Part shown: positions 13,001 to 23,836 of the stretch, piece after piece
Position numbering within the stretch: the first letter of the stretch is position 1
How the letters are laid out: every line of letters starts with the position of its first letter
Assembly (NCBI GenBank): GCA_022579005.1
Contig: MU401484.1
Span: 202,347-266,346, forward strand
DNA from: Poronia punctata
Taxonomy: Eukaryota > Ascomycota > Sordariomycetes > Xylariales > Xylariaceae
Direction: 5' to 3'
Length of the DNA: 64,000 bases
Notes under the pieces: generated by a model
Seen by the model: the letters and a program-made list of their open reading frames with translations, nothing else
Databases searched by the model: none
What the model was told of the DNA's origin: nothing
Program-made: the position numbers and the translations under genes

Positions 13001-13466
13001 CGGCGCGGGCGTAACGACGATTACACAGACGAGCTTTGGTACGGCGGGCCCGGTGGTAGTCACGACGACCAGCACCAGCACCAGCACCAGCACCAGCATC
13101 AACACCAAGACGGCAACGAATAGTGGCGGCCCACAAGAGAGCGGAAACGACAACGGCAATACTAGCAGCAACGGAGACGGGAATAATGCCAACACCAACA
13201 CCAACACCAACACCAACACCAACACTGGCAACGAAGGCGGAAACACCGAAGCGGAAAACACACAAACCAGTACAGGAGGTGGCCGGACAATCACGCGCGC
13301 CTCGGCCACGACAACAGCGACCGAGACGCAAAGGGAGACGCAGACACAGACGACGCGAGCACCGAGTTTCTCCGACGGCGAATCAGACGATGCGTATTCT
13401 CGGGCCAAGGTGCCCGGTCCGCTTGTTGTCGGTGCAGTGGTGGTTGGGATCGTGGCTTTGATATAA
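10082..13466 (+). CDS. Thr-rich GPI-anchored cell-surface/cell-wall protein, 6 exons
   Basis: The model is six exons: 10082-10933, 11002-11239, 11515-11549, 11774-11842, 12084-12798 and 12877-13466. All junctions use GT...AG and keep frame, giving about 832 residues. The N-terminus is a signal peptide (hydrophobic residues about 9-25). Next comes a Gly/His-rich segment, then T-x-T-rich blocks. A Gly/Arg/Asn/Gln-rich repeat in 4-residue units is encoded at about 10758-10832. A tandem 13-residue repeat is encoded by three 39-bp units at 12438-12554. The end is an Asn/Thr-rich stretch and a hydrophobic tail after small and charged residues, typical of a GPI-attachment signal. Such proteins are secreted, heavily O-glycosylated and linked to the membrane or wall, where they act as adhesins or structural mannoproteins. 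The exact role is unknown. Exon 3 is only 35 nt; it is supported because its phase (1 in, 0 out) is what joins exons 2 and 4. Confidence 0.75.
10758..10832 (+). repeat. 12-bp coding repeats (Gly/Arg/Asn/Gln units)
   Basis: This tract has imperfect 12-base units, each coding four residues of the type G-Q-N-R or G-Q-N-G, inside exon 1 of the Thr-rich surface protein. Antisense frames across it are long only because of the repeat. Confidence 0.8.
11262..11305. repeat. AT-repeat tract in intron 2 of the surface-protein gene
   Basis: This is an alternating A/T tract with several TATATA runs in the 275-nt intron 11240-11514. That is the second longest intron of this gene and much longer than most introns in the window. 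Confidence 0.7.
12438..12554 (+). repeat. 39-bp coding tandem repeat, 3 units
   Basis: Units start at 12438, 12477 and 12516. Each codes 13 residues with the core Y-T-S-T-I-Y-S-T-G-T-S-G, differing mainly at synonymous positions. Shorter related copies of the Y-T-S-T-I-Y core occur before and after. This is the type of repeat that varies in copy number between strains in fungal adhesins. Confidence 0.9.
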
Positions 13467-14555
13467 TGTAAATTCAACTCTCCTTTACTCGATGAAGCAA
13501 GATTTAGAGATTTTAAGAACTTTTTTGGCGATGATGAAAAGGAAAAGCCCCACAACTTACAAGAAAGAGAAGATTTACTATTTTTTATGTGTTTTTACAT
13601 ACTTGTTTGGTTACATACAAACATACATACCCCGAACCTGACCTGACTTACATTAGAGCAAATGCAATTTTACTCTCTCCTCCCTGTATTCAGGACCACT
13701 CGTAGGTTATACATGTATGATCTTGCGCTGCTCCTGTGGGAGACCAACATATCCCGAACTCGGAGAAAAACAATGGCCGCACCGCACACCGCCCCACGCC
13801 GGGTCAAGGTGGGGAAAGATAAGACTCGGGGACTTTTTCGAGATGCCTTCCTATTTGGGGGAAGCATGGTTCTTTTCGATTGGTTAATTGAGCCTAGGTA
13901 TTTATGAGTGACGCCTTTGCGATGCAGAAATACAGTCGCAGTTGCATCGCATCACATTGAAATAGTTTGTTGGACTGTAGGGATGATGATAAGTGATTAA
14001 GGTAAGGGTCGCTACATCCTCGGTACACCTCTTGTTTCGGACGTGACGATAGACTGACTACCTGTAGGACTGGACAAACATTTTCAGGCGATGAGATATT
14101 GACATATTGAAGCAGAAAACAACAAACCCAAAAACATTACCAGACCAGATGGACTGACTGACTGGTGATAACAACATCTCGTACAGTACATGTAAATGCG
14201 AACTCATAGAGGGGGCGGGTGTCCAGGGTAGTAGGTACTTTGTATGTATCTTTGTCTTTCTTATTCCAACAAGGATCGTCACATTTTTGGGGACAGACAG
14301 AGATACGGCCTTACCCTACTTGGATCCGAGTAATTTTATAAAATGGCGTAAAAGTCCGGGGTTTGGTTTGGTATTGGGATGGATTCCTGACCTGACCTAA
14401 TACCTAATGCAAGCAAGCAAGGACGGTTGGTCTTTCCCCTTCTTGCTCTTTTATAGATATATAATGAGGGTCGCACATGTACGTAGAGTAGAGTAGCTAG
14501 CTATCTATCTATCTAGAGGCTGTATCGTAGATTAAACTCAACCGAACCCTGTAAA
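13467..14555. other. Intergenic region between surface protein and carboxypeptidase
   Basis: About 1.1 kb with no supported gene; it must hold the 3' end of the surface-protein gene and the promoter of the carboxypeptidase. A CTAT-rich short repeat lies near 14500-14515, just before the carboxypeptidase start. Confidence 0.5.
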
Positions 14556-16568
14556 ATGGTTGGTCGCAACAGGATCGCGGCCCTCGCGCTCGCAGTAACG
14601 GCAACGGCACAATTCGTCAAACCACCCAGCGACCTAAAGCGCGTAATAGGCCACGCGGGCATTCCAGTGCGATACAAACAAGTTCCCACCGGCATCTGCG
14701 AGCTCGACCCCAACGTAAAGAGTTACTCGGGGTACGCCGACGTGGGCGAGAACGAACATATATTCTTTTGGTTTTTCGAAGCGCGAAACCAAAACAACAA
14801 CAACAACAACAACAACCACCATCATGCCGAAGAAGCGCCTCTAACAGTCTGGATCAACGGTGGACCCGGGTCAAGTTCCATGATCGGATTATTCGAGGAA
14901 CTCGGACCATGTCGAATCTCGCCCGACGGCACGGTGTTGGATAATCCGTATTCGTGGTCCAATGTGTCCAATCTGCTGTTCATCGATCAGCCTACCCAAG
15001 TCGGCTTTTCGTATTCTTACCCCGTCGACGCCTACGCGACCGATTACGGCCTCGTGACTATCCCCGACGGAATCTGTCCCGAATATGCGCCCGAGGGTTC
15101 TTGTGGCACGTTTGCTTATCCGAACATCACCCTCACGGCCGACTCGACTGCGGCGGCGGCGCCGAATTTCTGGAAGACGTTGCAGGGCTTCCTCGGCGCC
15201 TTCCCGCAGTATTCGAGGAACGGGTTCCATTTCGCCACGGAGAGTTATGGCGGCCATTATGGACCTATTTTTAATAAGTATATTGAGGAGCAGAATGCGA
15301 ATCTCCCGCCTGGTGCTGTCAGGATTGATCTCGAGACTGTTTTGATTGGAAATGGATGGTGAGTTTTTCTTTTGATTAGTATAAGAAGTCGAAGTTGGGT
15401 ATGGTGAGATTGGATGAAATAAGGAAATAAAAAATGCTGATATATGACCTTTTTTTTTTAGGTACGATCCCGTCGTGCAATATCAAGCATGTAAGTGCGA
15501 CAACTAGAAGGGCAGAAATTAAGAAGAGAGTTGTTTCTAAATATCGTCACAAGATTACAACTTTACCGTTTCCCCCGGAAACACCTACGACTACGCGCCC
15601 TTTAACGATTCGGCCGCCGCCATGTTTTACAACCAACTATACGGACAGGGCAACTGTCTCGACCGACTCTTACACTGCCGAGCATCGGGCAATAACGCCG
15701 CCGTAAGTACTTGACCTTCCTATCCCTCATGAGAATAATAAAAAGCAACCGAACCAATGCGAACAAAACAAAAAAAAATTTGTAGTGCCGAAACGCCGAC
15801 TCCTACTGCGCCTACCTCGTAGAATCCGTCTTCGACGACCTCCTCGGCCGCGACGAGTACGACATGCGGGAGCTCGTCCCCGACCCCTTTCCCTACCGCT
15901 ACTACGAGACATACCTGAACCAACCTTCGGTCCAGGCCGCGTTGGGCGCATACATCAACTTCACGGGGAACAACGTGGTCTACGACGCCTTCGACAGCAC
16001 GGGCGACGACGCGCGCGAGGTCGGCACCATAGCCGCGATGCGGGACCTGGTCTGTCGCCACGACGTGCACGTGGCCCTGTACGCCGGCGACGCCGACTAC
16101 AACTGCAACTGGCTGGGCAGCGAGGTCGTCGCCTCCCACGTGGATGCCCCCGGGTACAACCGACATGCCGGCTGGGCCGATGTCGTGACGAGCGATGGTC
16201 TGACGCATGCCCAGACGCGACAGGCCGGTCGATTCTCCCTCACGCGCTTCTTCGAGTCTGGTCACGAAGTGCCGTTTTATCAACCGCTTGCCTCGCTCGA
16301 GTTCTTCGAGCGCGTCATCAACGGGCGAGATATCCAGACTGGAAAGCATCGGCCTGGTCCTGGCTATCGCACGCGCGGTCCGCTGAAGAGCACGTACCGT
16401 GAGGGTAATGCTACCATGCAGTACGAGGTTACGCCCGAAGACCTCATGTACGACCCTAGCACTAACAAGCCTGGTAAGCCGTGGCCAGAGAGCTTGATGA
16501 AGAGGAGCTTTGATGGAGTCCGCGGTCCTGGCGCTCGTCCACGACGTCGGTCTCCTGGGATCCGGTAA
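14556..16568 (+). CDS. Secreted serine carboxypeptidase (peptidase family S10), 4 exons
   Basis: Exons 14556-15358, 15462-15490, 15554-15702 and 15786-16568 join in frame to about 587 residues. Family S10 enzymes remove C-terminal amino acids from peptides, in the vacuole or outside the cell. A short signal peptide (residues about 1-18) supports secretion. The oxyanion segment [10 protein letters not shown] is near residue 95. The catalytic triad is visible: Ser230 in E-S-Y-G-G, Asp about 431 in G-D-A-D-Y-N-C-N, and His487 in S-G-H-E-V-P. The S10 hallmark N-G-W-Y-D-P is rebuilt exactly across the first intron, which confirms that junction. Exon 2 is only 29 nt. An Asn/His tract encoded by a CAA/AAC microsatellite (about 14792-14825) interrupts a region that is usually compact. 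All key residues are present, so an active enzyme is expected. Confidence 0.93.
14792..14825 (+). repeat. (AAC)n microsatellite coding poly-Asn/His
   Basis: AAC triplets followed by CAC/CAT triplets encode eight Asn and then three His in the carboxypeptidase N-terminal half, before the W-I-N-G-G-P-G motif. Confidence 0.9.
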
Positions 16569-16959
16569 TTTAAGAAGAAGCGCGCCAAGGGTTGGGGACT
16601 GTGGGTTCAAATAGGGGGGAAAGAGATCTCTTGGGGAGGTGAGACGAATGCACGACAAACAGACATAATCAATAGGTTGGATGCATCTCTTGGATAGACT
16701 TCCAATAATAGTAATGTCATAAAATACCAACCTAGTACTGTTCCGTTGCTGCAGAAGAGTGTTTAAGGATGAACGGCTTGCTGGTGGCCTGCAAAAAATG
16801 CCTTTAGCCTTTAGGTACTATGTACAACTGCAAGGGCCACCAGCTTTTCCCAACCATAGGTAAAAGGGGGCTTTCCAATCCCTAGAATACACGGTAACCC
16901 TCCTAGCTCATTCAGTCGGTTTGGCCAGGTCGCAAGATATACATCTCACGTCCCCATAT
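16569..16959. other. Short convergent intergenic region
   Basis: About 390 nt between the 3' ends of the carboxypeptidase (+) and the aminopeptidase (-). I see no gene here; it must contain both 3' untranslated regions. Confidence 0.5.
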
Positions 16960-18998
16960 CTAATTGCCAAGAATGATCTTTTCAATCTCGTCAGGGTCTT
17001 TGACTACGTCCGTCAGGTTAACGTAGCCATCTTTGGTAATTAAGATGTTGTCTTCGATTCTATAGATCGACAAGTCAGCGGCATAATCCTTAGTCAATGG
17101 AATCACAAATGATTTGAATCTCTTACCTCACACCACCAACATCCCAGTAGCCGTTCAGGACATTCTCATCGATATACTTGGAGTGCTTTTCGTCCTTGAG
17201 ATACGGACGGATAATGAACTCGCAGAAATAAACCTAAATCGTGTCAGCTTCAATATCTTGAACGAAATCAGTCATCACTTACACCAGGCTCCACCGTGAC
17301 GACACTTCCTGCTGGTAGGCGTCTTCTGCACCTCAAGTAACGGAAGAGAGGGTCGGGGTCGGAATAGTTAGGGTGGCCACCGGTATCATGCGTGTCCATT
17401 CCCAAATAGTGGCCAAGACCATGCGGTAGGAATGCTGCGCTAGTTCGAGCCTCGAGAATCTCTTTACGGTTGCCCTTCAAGATCCCCAGCGATAAGAGAC
17501 CATCGATAGCGATTTCGTGAGCACGCAGATGGACGTCGTCCCAGATAACGCCCTCTTTGAGCATGGCGGTACAATCGTTCTGCATCTGTAGAACAATCTC
17601 GTAAATGGCCCGTGACTTTTCAGTAAAGCGGCCTGATATCGGGAACGTTCTAGTCTGTCTCTAGTGTTAGCTGTGCGTTCGGGGGCGTCACGATTTGTCG
17701 CGTTAGTATGACAATGGAGTAGCTTACGATATCTGAAGCATATGTTTCCCATTCAGCACCAGCATCGAGAAGTAGCAAGTCCTTTCCTGCCAGGGGCTTA
17801 TTGTTGTGGACATAATGCAGTGTAGCAGCTGATCTACCGCTTGCCACGATGCTCGGGTAGGCCTGCTCCTTGGCCCCTTGCTTCATGCATTCTCCAATAA
17901 ACACGCCTTGTAGCTCATACTCGTTCTTGGCCTTGCGCACGCTCTCCAAGACGGCCCGGTGAGCAACACCGCTGATCTGGTTAGCCTTCTTGATCAGTGC
18001 GACCTCATAATCGTCCTTCACGACGCGGCATTCATCGATAGCCTCGGCGAGAACAGAAAAGTCCTTATTGCTAAACTCAAGGAAGGTGACGCTATTCGAG
18101 ACGCGCTCGGCGATAGCGAAGATGGTAGACTTCGGGTTGGAGGCACCTATTTTCGCGAGCATAGGGTTTAACTCCGTGGTGGGCAGGACGCTGTCGACAT
18201 CGTATGAGTTCAATGCCTCTTCGGGAGACATGGGTAGGCCGGTCCACATGACTCCCTCGGGGTCAACAGGAGGGATGAAGAGGGTGGATTGCTCCGTATC
18301 AATGTCGTATATAAAGGCGCAATCGGGCGAATTGACACCGGTCAGATACATAAATGGCCTCCTCTGTCTATTTTTCGGGTTAGATCCGACTTGCATGTTC
18401 TTCGAGCTTCATCATCAACCGGGAGGAACATGGAGCAGTCGCAAGGAAATGGTAAATACCGAAAAGGAACTGGTTCGTCGCTATCCTCCAACAGGTGGTC
18501 GGATCGCCCCTCGAGAAATATGACTCCGCTAGCATCGGGAATCTTGGATCGTATGTATTCAACGACGCGCTTGGCATGCGCTTTGCCTGGGTATTTGCCC
18601 TTCAGGACAGTCTCAACATCTAGATCCGCCATTTTCGACACTGCTTCTCGGTGAAAACTTCTCGTCCTGGTCGCGCTCTTGGTGGCAGTTGTAGTAGGTC
18701 TTGTTTCGGCCCAAAGTGCGGTTGTGTTCGAACGCGAGTGGGTGAGAAGAAAGAACGGCAATTGCAATCCGAAGGTGCGCGGGGTAGTAGTTGATAGCAA
18801 GGGCGGGGTAGCTGTTGCACCTGCCGTGTAGGTATTAAGCTTCAAGCTTGTCACCGTCTGCCTTGCACCCGCGAAAAATCGTACAGAGGTTCCGCTCGAG
18901 TGAATTGACTGTTCTACCTGGTGGAAGAGGGCTGAACGATTCTTCCACAGTTTGAATATTTTGCTGCCCCGGCCATTGAAAGCCGGCACGGACGGCAT
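16960..18998 (-). CDS. pepP: Xaa-Pro aminopeptidase/prolidase (peptidase family M24B, pepP type), 5 exons
   Basis: Minus-strand exons are 18632(or 18998)-18460, 18367-17728, 17654-17283, 17233-17127 and 17059-16960. From the ATG at 18632 they give 463 residues, the usual pepP length. The enzyme releases the residue before proline and uses two metal ions. All five metal ligands are visible: Asp in L-L-D-A-G, Asp in A-S-D-I-T-R-T, His in H-G-L-G-H-Y-L-G, Glu in T-V-E-P-G, and Glu in V-R-I-E-D-N. Junctions restore family motifs such as P-F-R-Q-R-R-P-F and A-S-D-I-T-R-T-F-P. An in-frame ATG at 18998 would add 122 residues rich in Arg, Ser and Thr with no stop codon. Such a leader could target mitochondria; the 18632 start matches the usual family start and would be cytosolic. 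Which start is used cannot be decided here. Confidence 0.93.
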
Positions 18999-20377
18999 CT
19001 GAATTATTGCTGTCTGCAAATATCTATCTCAACCTGAGTCAGGCTACCTCCTGTAGACGCTTTGCCGTGCATCTGTTTCGCTTACTATCGGGAGAATGAT
19101 AGGGCTGATAATGACATATGTCTTTGCGTTTAGACGGCTATACTAGGGTAGACTAAAATCTGCGAATGCTTAGTCATTGCTAGCCAAATAAAATTAACAA
19201 TTGACATACTCGTTTAACATGTGTAGGGCTAGGTATACTTTATATGTATTCTATCTACATCTAGCGACGGCATGTTCTTGCCCAGTCCCGTTTTATCTTG
19301 CAATTTCTACTCGGCCATCATCTCTGGTCGGAGGAGGATATCACGCTTACAAGTACGCATACGTTGGAAGCACCTTTACTTGTAGTCTACCCCAGAGTCC
19401 TGCCAAGAAACTCTATCACTGCCGTTGCTATCAGTGCTTCGCTATTCGAGGTACTACCTAACCGTCTAGGTAGAACTACGCAGTAGATCAACCGCTTTAG
19501 CAAAACGAGAGAGTAGAAGGCGTACCACTCGATACGTGCACGTGTATGTACGTGTATTGATGCCCCTCTACTTATTACCTAGTCTACATACTTGTGGCAT
19601 CTCTAAGTCACGTTGTGATTACTCAAAGTAAGTTAGCAAGTTCCGCGTACGGCGTACAAAATGGCGTTAGTTTCGTGTTTCTGGGTCCCATAGCAAATGT
19701 TTGCGACAAAATAGGTAATATCCCAGCGCACCTCGGCATTTGACACGTACGATAGGGTACATAACTTATCCATGCAAGCTGAGCTTTGCCCCTGCCGCGC
19801 TGATGTCATTATCCGTTCCCCCAGACGCACTAATATTCTGCACTGAACCAGCAATAAAAAGATGCCTTAACTCTTTTGACTAAATGCATGCGAGGTAGGC
19901 AGTAGGTTCACTGCTGGATATCGACACCTATTCCATTCACGTCCATAGCGTTACATTGGGCAGTTTGTACGGACGTAAAGCTCCTACAATGACACCCTGA
20001 TACATATGAGTGTATCCTGCAGGGGATCATGTGGTAATACTTAAATCTGAGACCCTTATAACTACCCCGGGTATCCGCCACGCGCCTTGTCATACCAATA
20101 TCAACTGACAGCTCCCAACAAGTGAACGATGTCTGTAGAGAACTGTCCACTCTTACGCGGAAATATTCAAATCAGTTTGTTTTGGCATTTCGCGCACTTG
20201 ATTTTATTTCTGTAGTCCTGATACCCCCAATAGCGATATTTCCGACGCTGTCTACGCTAATATACCTGCAATTCTATTGCAGCCCGACGTTATACTTTGA
20301 TCGATTTCCCGCGCCTTAAAGCTATAATCATAATCTTCCCGAGTTTCTGTGCAGTTGGGTTTGTCTCAAAGTCACTT
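18999..20377. other. Divergent intergenic region
   Basis: About 1.4 kb between the divergently transcribed aminopeptidase (-) and glucosyltransferase (+). No gene-like frame is supported. It presumably holds both promoters. Confidence 0.5.
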
Positions 20378-23300
20378 ATGCCACCCATCGAACTTGACAA
20401 GCCGCCAAAGGCACCTATCAGCTCCGACCAAGCTGAGCAGGATGATCTCGTTATTCATGACATAGTCGCCGACGATCACCATGGTACTCTTATCAGAGAC
20501 CCCAGCGGAAACATAGCCTATCCCAGCTATGTACCCCCCGATGTCGAGTCCCCCACAAACTCGCGTTCGCATGCCGCCCACAGCGTCGACGATACCGCAA
20601 ATGGAGGTGCTGTCCGTCCCACGGCCTCTGAGCCCAAGAAGACCAAAGAGCAAGCGAAGAGACGGTCAAGACCCTTGTTCAACAAGTTTTTCACCGACGC
20701 ACCCAATAGAGACACTGTCTCCGAAACACCATCATCCCCGCCCGCTCCATTATTTGCACGAGCGAACACGAATACATCGGCTCTGCATAATGCCATGCTG
20801 GACGCTCGCCACAGAGACGCCGTTGACGATAGTTCGAGCTCGTCTTCCGATGAAGGGGACGAGGGCCATAACGTACAAGGTAGCGCCCCGAGAAGACGAG
20901 GTAAGGCGCTGGGCCGGTCGAAGAAGGAGAAACAAGAGGATGATTATGGACGATTCCGGGTAGGAAACGAAAACTACAACACTCGAGGCAAGGTATCTCG
21001 AAAAGACGGACGTTTGAACATCACCCTCAATGATACCAGCGATACTGGGTATCTGGCCAAGACGCTTGGTGCGACTATCCAAAAACTAATTCCCGGGACA
21101 CACGAACAAAAAGATGTCCCTCGTGAGACGTCTCCTTCCGAGATTCCATCTTCGTATACAACTGCGCCAGAAGACGAGAGAATACCTAAGCTGAATATTG
21201 TTATCATGGTCATTGGATCACGTGGAGACGCCCAACCATTTTTGAAGATTGGCAAAGTCCTTAAAGAGTATGGACATCGTGTGAGGATTGCCACACATTC
21301 TGCTTTCCGGGACTTTGTCGAGAAGGATTGCGGATTGGAGTTCTTCTCTGTCGGGGGCGATCCCTCCGAGTTGATGGCATTTATGGTCAAGAATCCGGGT
21401 ATGATACCAAAGCTGGAAAGCGTCAAAGCAGGCGATATCGGTCGCAGACGTGCCGCCATGGCTGAAATGTTTGAGGGGTTCTGGCGAGCGTGTGTAAACG
21501 CGACAGATAGCAAGAAAGGGGACCGCCGCGGCAAGGTTTTAGACGAAAAAAGTCCTTTCATAGCTGACGCTATCATTGCTAATCCTCCAAGCTTTGCGCA
21601 CATTCACTGCGCCGAAGCTTTGGGGATTCCCCTACACCTTATGTTCACCTTCCCATACACGCCCACTCAGGCTTTTCCGCATCCATTGGCGAACGTGAAG
21701 AGGACCAACGTGGACCCCGGATATACAAACTTCATCTCCTACCCCCTGGTGGAGATGATGGTCTGGCAAGGACTTGGCGATCTCGTCAACGATTTTCGCG
21801 TCAAAACCCTCGGACTTGATCCGATCCATACGCTTTGGGCACCCGGATCAGCCTACCGTCTTCAGGTTCCTTACTCGTATCTCTGGAGCCCTGCGCTAGT
21901 GCCAAAGCCTAGCGACTGGGGTGAACAGATCGATATATCAGGCTTCGTATTTCTTGAACTTGCGTCTTCTTTCGAGCCACCAGATGACCTTGTAAAGTTT
22001 CTCGAGGCAGGGGAACAACCCATATACATAGGCTTTGGCTCTATCGTTGTGGATGATGCCGACAAATTCACCGAGATGATATTCGAAGCTGTGGAGCGTG
22101 CTGGGGTGAGGGCGCTGGTATCTAAGGGCTGGGGAGGTCTCGGCCAGGACAATGTGCCGGATAATATTTACATGCTAGAAAACACGCCTCACGACTGGCT
22201 GTTTCCAAGAGTCAAGGCTTGTGTTATCCATGGCGGAGCTGGCACTACTGCCATTGCTTTGAAATGTGGGAAGCCGACCATGATCGTCCCATTCTTTGGA
22301 GACCAGAGCTTCTGGGGAGGGAGGGTGGCTGAGGCAAAGGCAGGCCCCGAGCCCGTGCCTTACAAGCAGTTGAGCGCCGAGAAACTTGCCGAGGGAATCA
22401 AGTACTGTCTCACCGAGGAAGCTGCAGATGCTACCAAGAAACTCTCAGAAAGCATAGAAGCTGAAGGTGACGGTGCCCGCAACGCTGTCAGAGCATTCCA
22501 TCACCACTTGGCACTATCCGGCGAGGCTTCGATGCGATGTTCTGTGTTTGATGACAACGTGGCGGCCTGGACTATCAAGGGCACCAGCCTAAAATTGAGC
22601 CCTCTAGCAGCGAATATTGCCGTCCAGGAACGTCTGATCTCATGGAAGATGCTTCGTCCGCTTAGACATAAGGCGTGGAATGATTTCGAAGGCCCTGGAG
22701 AACCACTTACTGGGATTACTAGTTCGGTAATGGGAACTGTGGCCGACGTGCTGGGCGGTATCGGTAGTCTTCCGTACCGTCTAGCAAAGACATCAAACCG
22801 ACGTTCCGAACGACACAAGAGGAAAAAAAGACAAAGGTCGAAAACGAAGGTGTATTCAAACACGGGGAAGGGCCCATCGCGGTCTCCCTCACGAAGCTCT
22901 GTACGCCAAAGGCCTTCACATAACTCGTCTGGCAATGTAGCTGCGAGTGCGGCAGCGACGCCAGGTACCGCTTCGATATCGGCTCGGCATGAGTATTTTG
23001 ACGAAATACAAGAAGGTGTTGGTAAAACCGGGCGGGCACTGGCTCGCGCTCCTGTTGATCTCTCCCTCGCCTTAGCCCAGGGGTTCCACAATGCGCCCAG
23101 GTTATACGGGGATGATACCGTCCGCCAGCCTGTCCGAGTAACGGGCATAAGATCCGGTCTGAAGGCAGCGCGTGACGAGTTCATATATGGCATCTACGAC
23201 GGAGTTACTGGCCTCGTTCGTCTGCCTATCCGCGGCGCGAAGCAGGGGGGTTTCACGGGGGCCATTGCAGGGATTGGCATGGGTCTCATAGGATTTGTAC

Positions 23301-23836
23301 TCAAAGATCTCGCAGCACTCCTGGGACCGATTGCATACACCTTGCAGGGCATAGCGAAGGAGATTTCGGGCAGCAAGCATCATATCAAGCATATAAGCCG
23401 GGCTCGGATCGTCCAGGCCCAGCGGGAGATACAATCCTTGTCCGAGGACCAGCTAAAGTCCATGGCCGAGCAAGTGATCAATGCATGGGCCGTCATGAGT
23501 CAGCTTGCCCGTCTGGTCATGGAAGAAACAGAGAACCGGAATGGAATTGCGCTCCTCCGTGGCCACAACAATGATCAAGGCAAGGGAAACAAGGCCTTGG
23601 AGAAGTACGCTCGAGGCCTTGCGTTTGAGAATGTCAAGACGGCTCGGTTGGCAATCGAAGCCATCCAGGGCGGGAAGACGGTGGATCAAGTGATGGGCAG
23701 GCACAAAGACAAACCCATAATCGGAACCAATAAGATTGGTGGCGAGAGGGTGTCAGATGGTGATGGGCATGGAAGCCTGAACAGGCTCTTGACTGAAGAT
23801 GGCGGCGGAAACACGACGGAGGAGGATAATAGGTAG
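20378..23836 (+). CDS. Sterol 3-beta-glucosyltransferase-like protein (GT1 family) with extended C-terminus
   Basis: One uninterrupted exon of 1,152 residues from the ATG at 20378; the frame stays open upstream to 20297 without another ATG. The family transfers glucose from UDP-glucose to sterols. Residues about 1-270 are a disordered, charged N-terminus. A GT28/GT1 N-domain starts near residue 270 (I-G-S-R-G-D-A-Q-P-F). The UDP-sugar-binding C-domain includes F-G-S-I-V-V and the donor motif H-G-G-A-G-T-T near residue 616, then P-F-F-G-D-Q-S-F-W. I see no GRAM/PH module before the catalytic part, unlike autophagy-type Atg26. Residues about 680-920 are low-complexity and basic. Residues about 935-1010 have a Gly-rich V-T-G-L-V-R-L-P-I-R-G-A-K segment that resembles the C-terminal region of VPS13/ATG2-type lipid-transfer proteins. 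Acceptor and activity are inferred from the family. Confidence 0.88.
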   Translation: MPPIELDKPPKAPISSDQAEQDDLVIHDIVADDHHGTLIRDPSGNIAYPSYVPPDVESPTNSRSHAAHSVDDTANGGAVRPTASEPKKTKEQAKRRSRPLFNKFFTDAPNRDTVSETPSSPPAPLFARANTNTSALHNAMLDARHRDAVDDSSSSSSDEGDEGHNVQGSAPRRRGKALGRSKKEKQEDDYGRFRVGNENYNTRGKVSRKDGRLNITLNDTSDTGYLAKTLGATIQKLIPGTHEQKDVPRETSPSEIPSSYTTAPEDERIPKLNIVIMVIGSRGDAQPFLKIGKVLKEYGHRVRIATHSAFRDFVEKDCGLEFFSVGGDPSELMAFMVKNPGMIPKLESVKAGDIGRRRAAMAEMFEGFWRACVNATDSKKGDRRGKVLDEKSPFIADAIIANPPSFAHIHCAEALGIPLHLMFTFPYTPTQAFPHPLANVKRTNVDPGYTNFISYPLVEMMVWQGLGDLVNDFRVKTLGLDPIHTLWAPGSAYRLQVPYSYLWSPALVPKPSDWGEQIDISGFVFLELASSFEPPDDLVKFLEAGEQPIYIGFGSIVVDDADKFTEMIFEAVERAGVRALVSKGWGGLGQDNVPDNIYMLENTPHDWLFPRVKACVIHGGAGTTAIALKCGKPTMIVPFFGDQSFWGGRVAEAKAGPEPVPYKQLSAEKLAEGIKYCLTEEAADATKKLSESIEAEGDGARNAVRAFHHHLALSGEASMRCSVFDDNVAAWTIKGTSLKLSPLAANIAVQERLISWKMLRPLRHKAWNDFEGPGEPLTGITSSVMGTVADVLGGIGSLPYRLAKTSNRRSERHKRKKRQRSKTKVYSNTGKGPSRSPSRSSVRQRPSHNSSGNVAASAAATPGTASISARHEYFDEIQEGVGKTGRALARAPVDLSLALAQGFHNAPRLYGDDTVRQPVRVTGIRSGLKAARDEFIYGIYDGVTGLVRLPIRGAKQGGFTGAIAGIGMGLIGFVLKDLAALLGPIAYTLQGIAKEISGSKHHIKHISRARIVQAQREIQSLSEDQLKSMAEQVINAWAVMSQLARLVMEETENRNGIALLRGHNNDQGKGNKALEKYARGLAFENVKTARLAIEAIQGGKTVDQVMGRHKDKPIIGTNKIGGERVSDGDGHGSLNRLLTEDGGGNTTEEDNR

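Noticed and set aside
12974..13555. 193-codon minus-strand frame
   Set aside because: It is the shadow of the Thr/Asn-rich last exon of the surface protein and consists of Val/Leu repeats.
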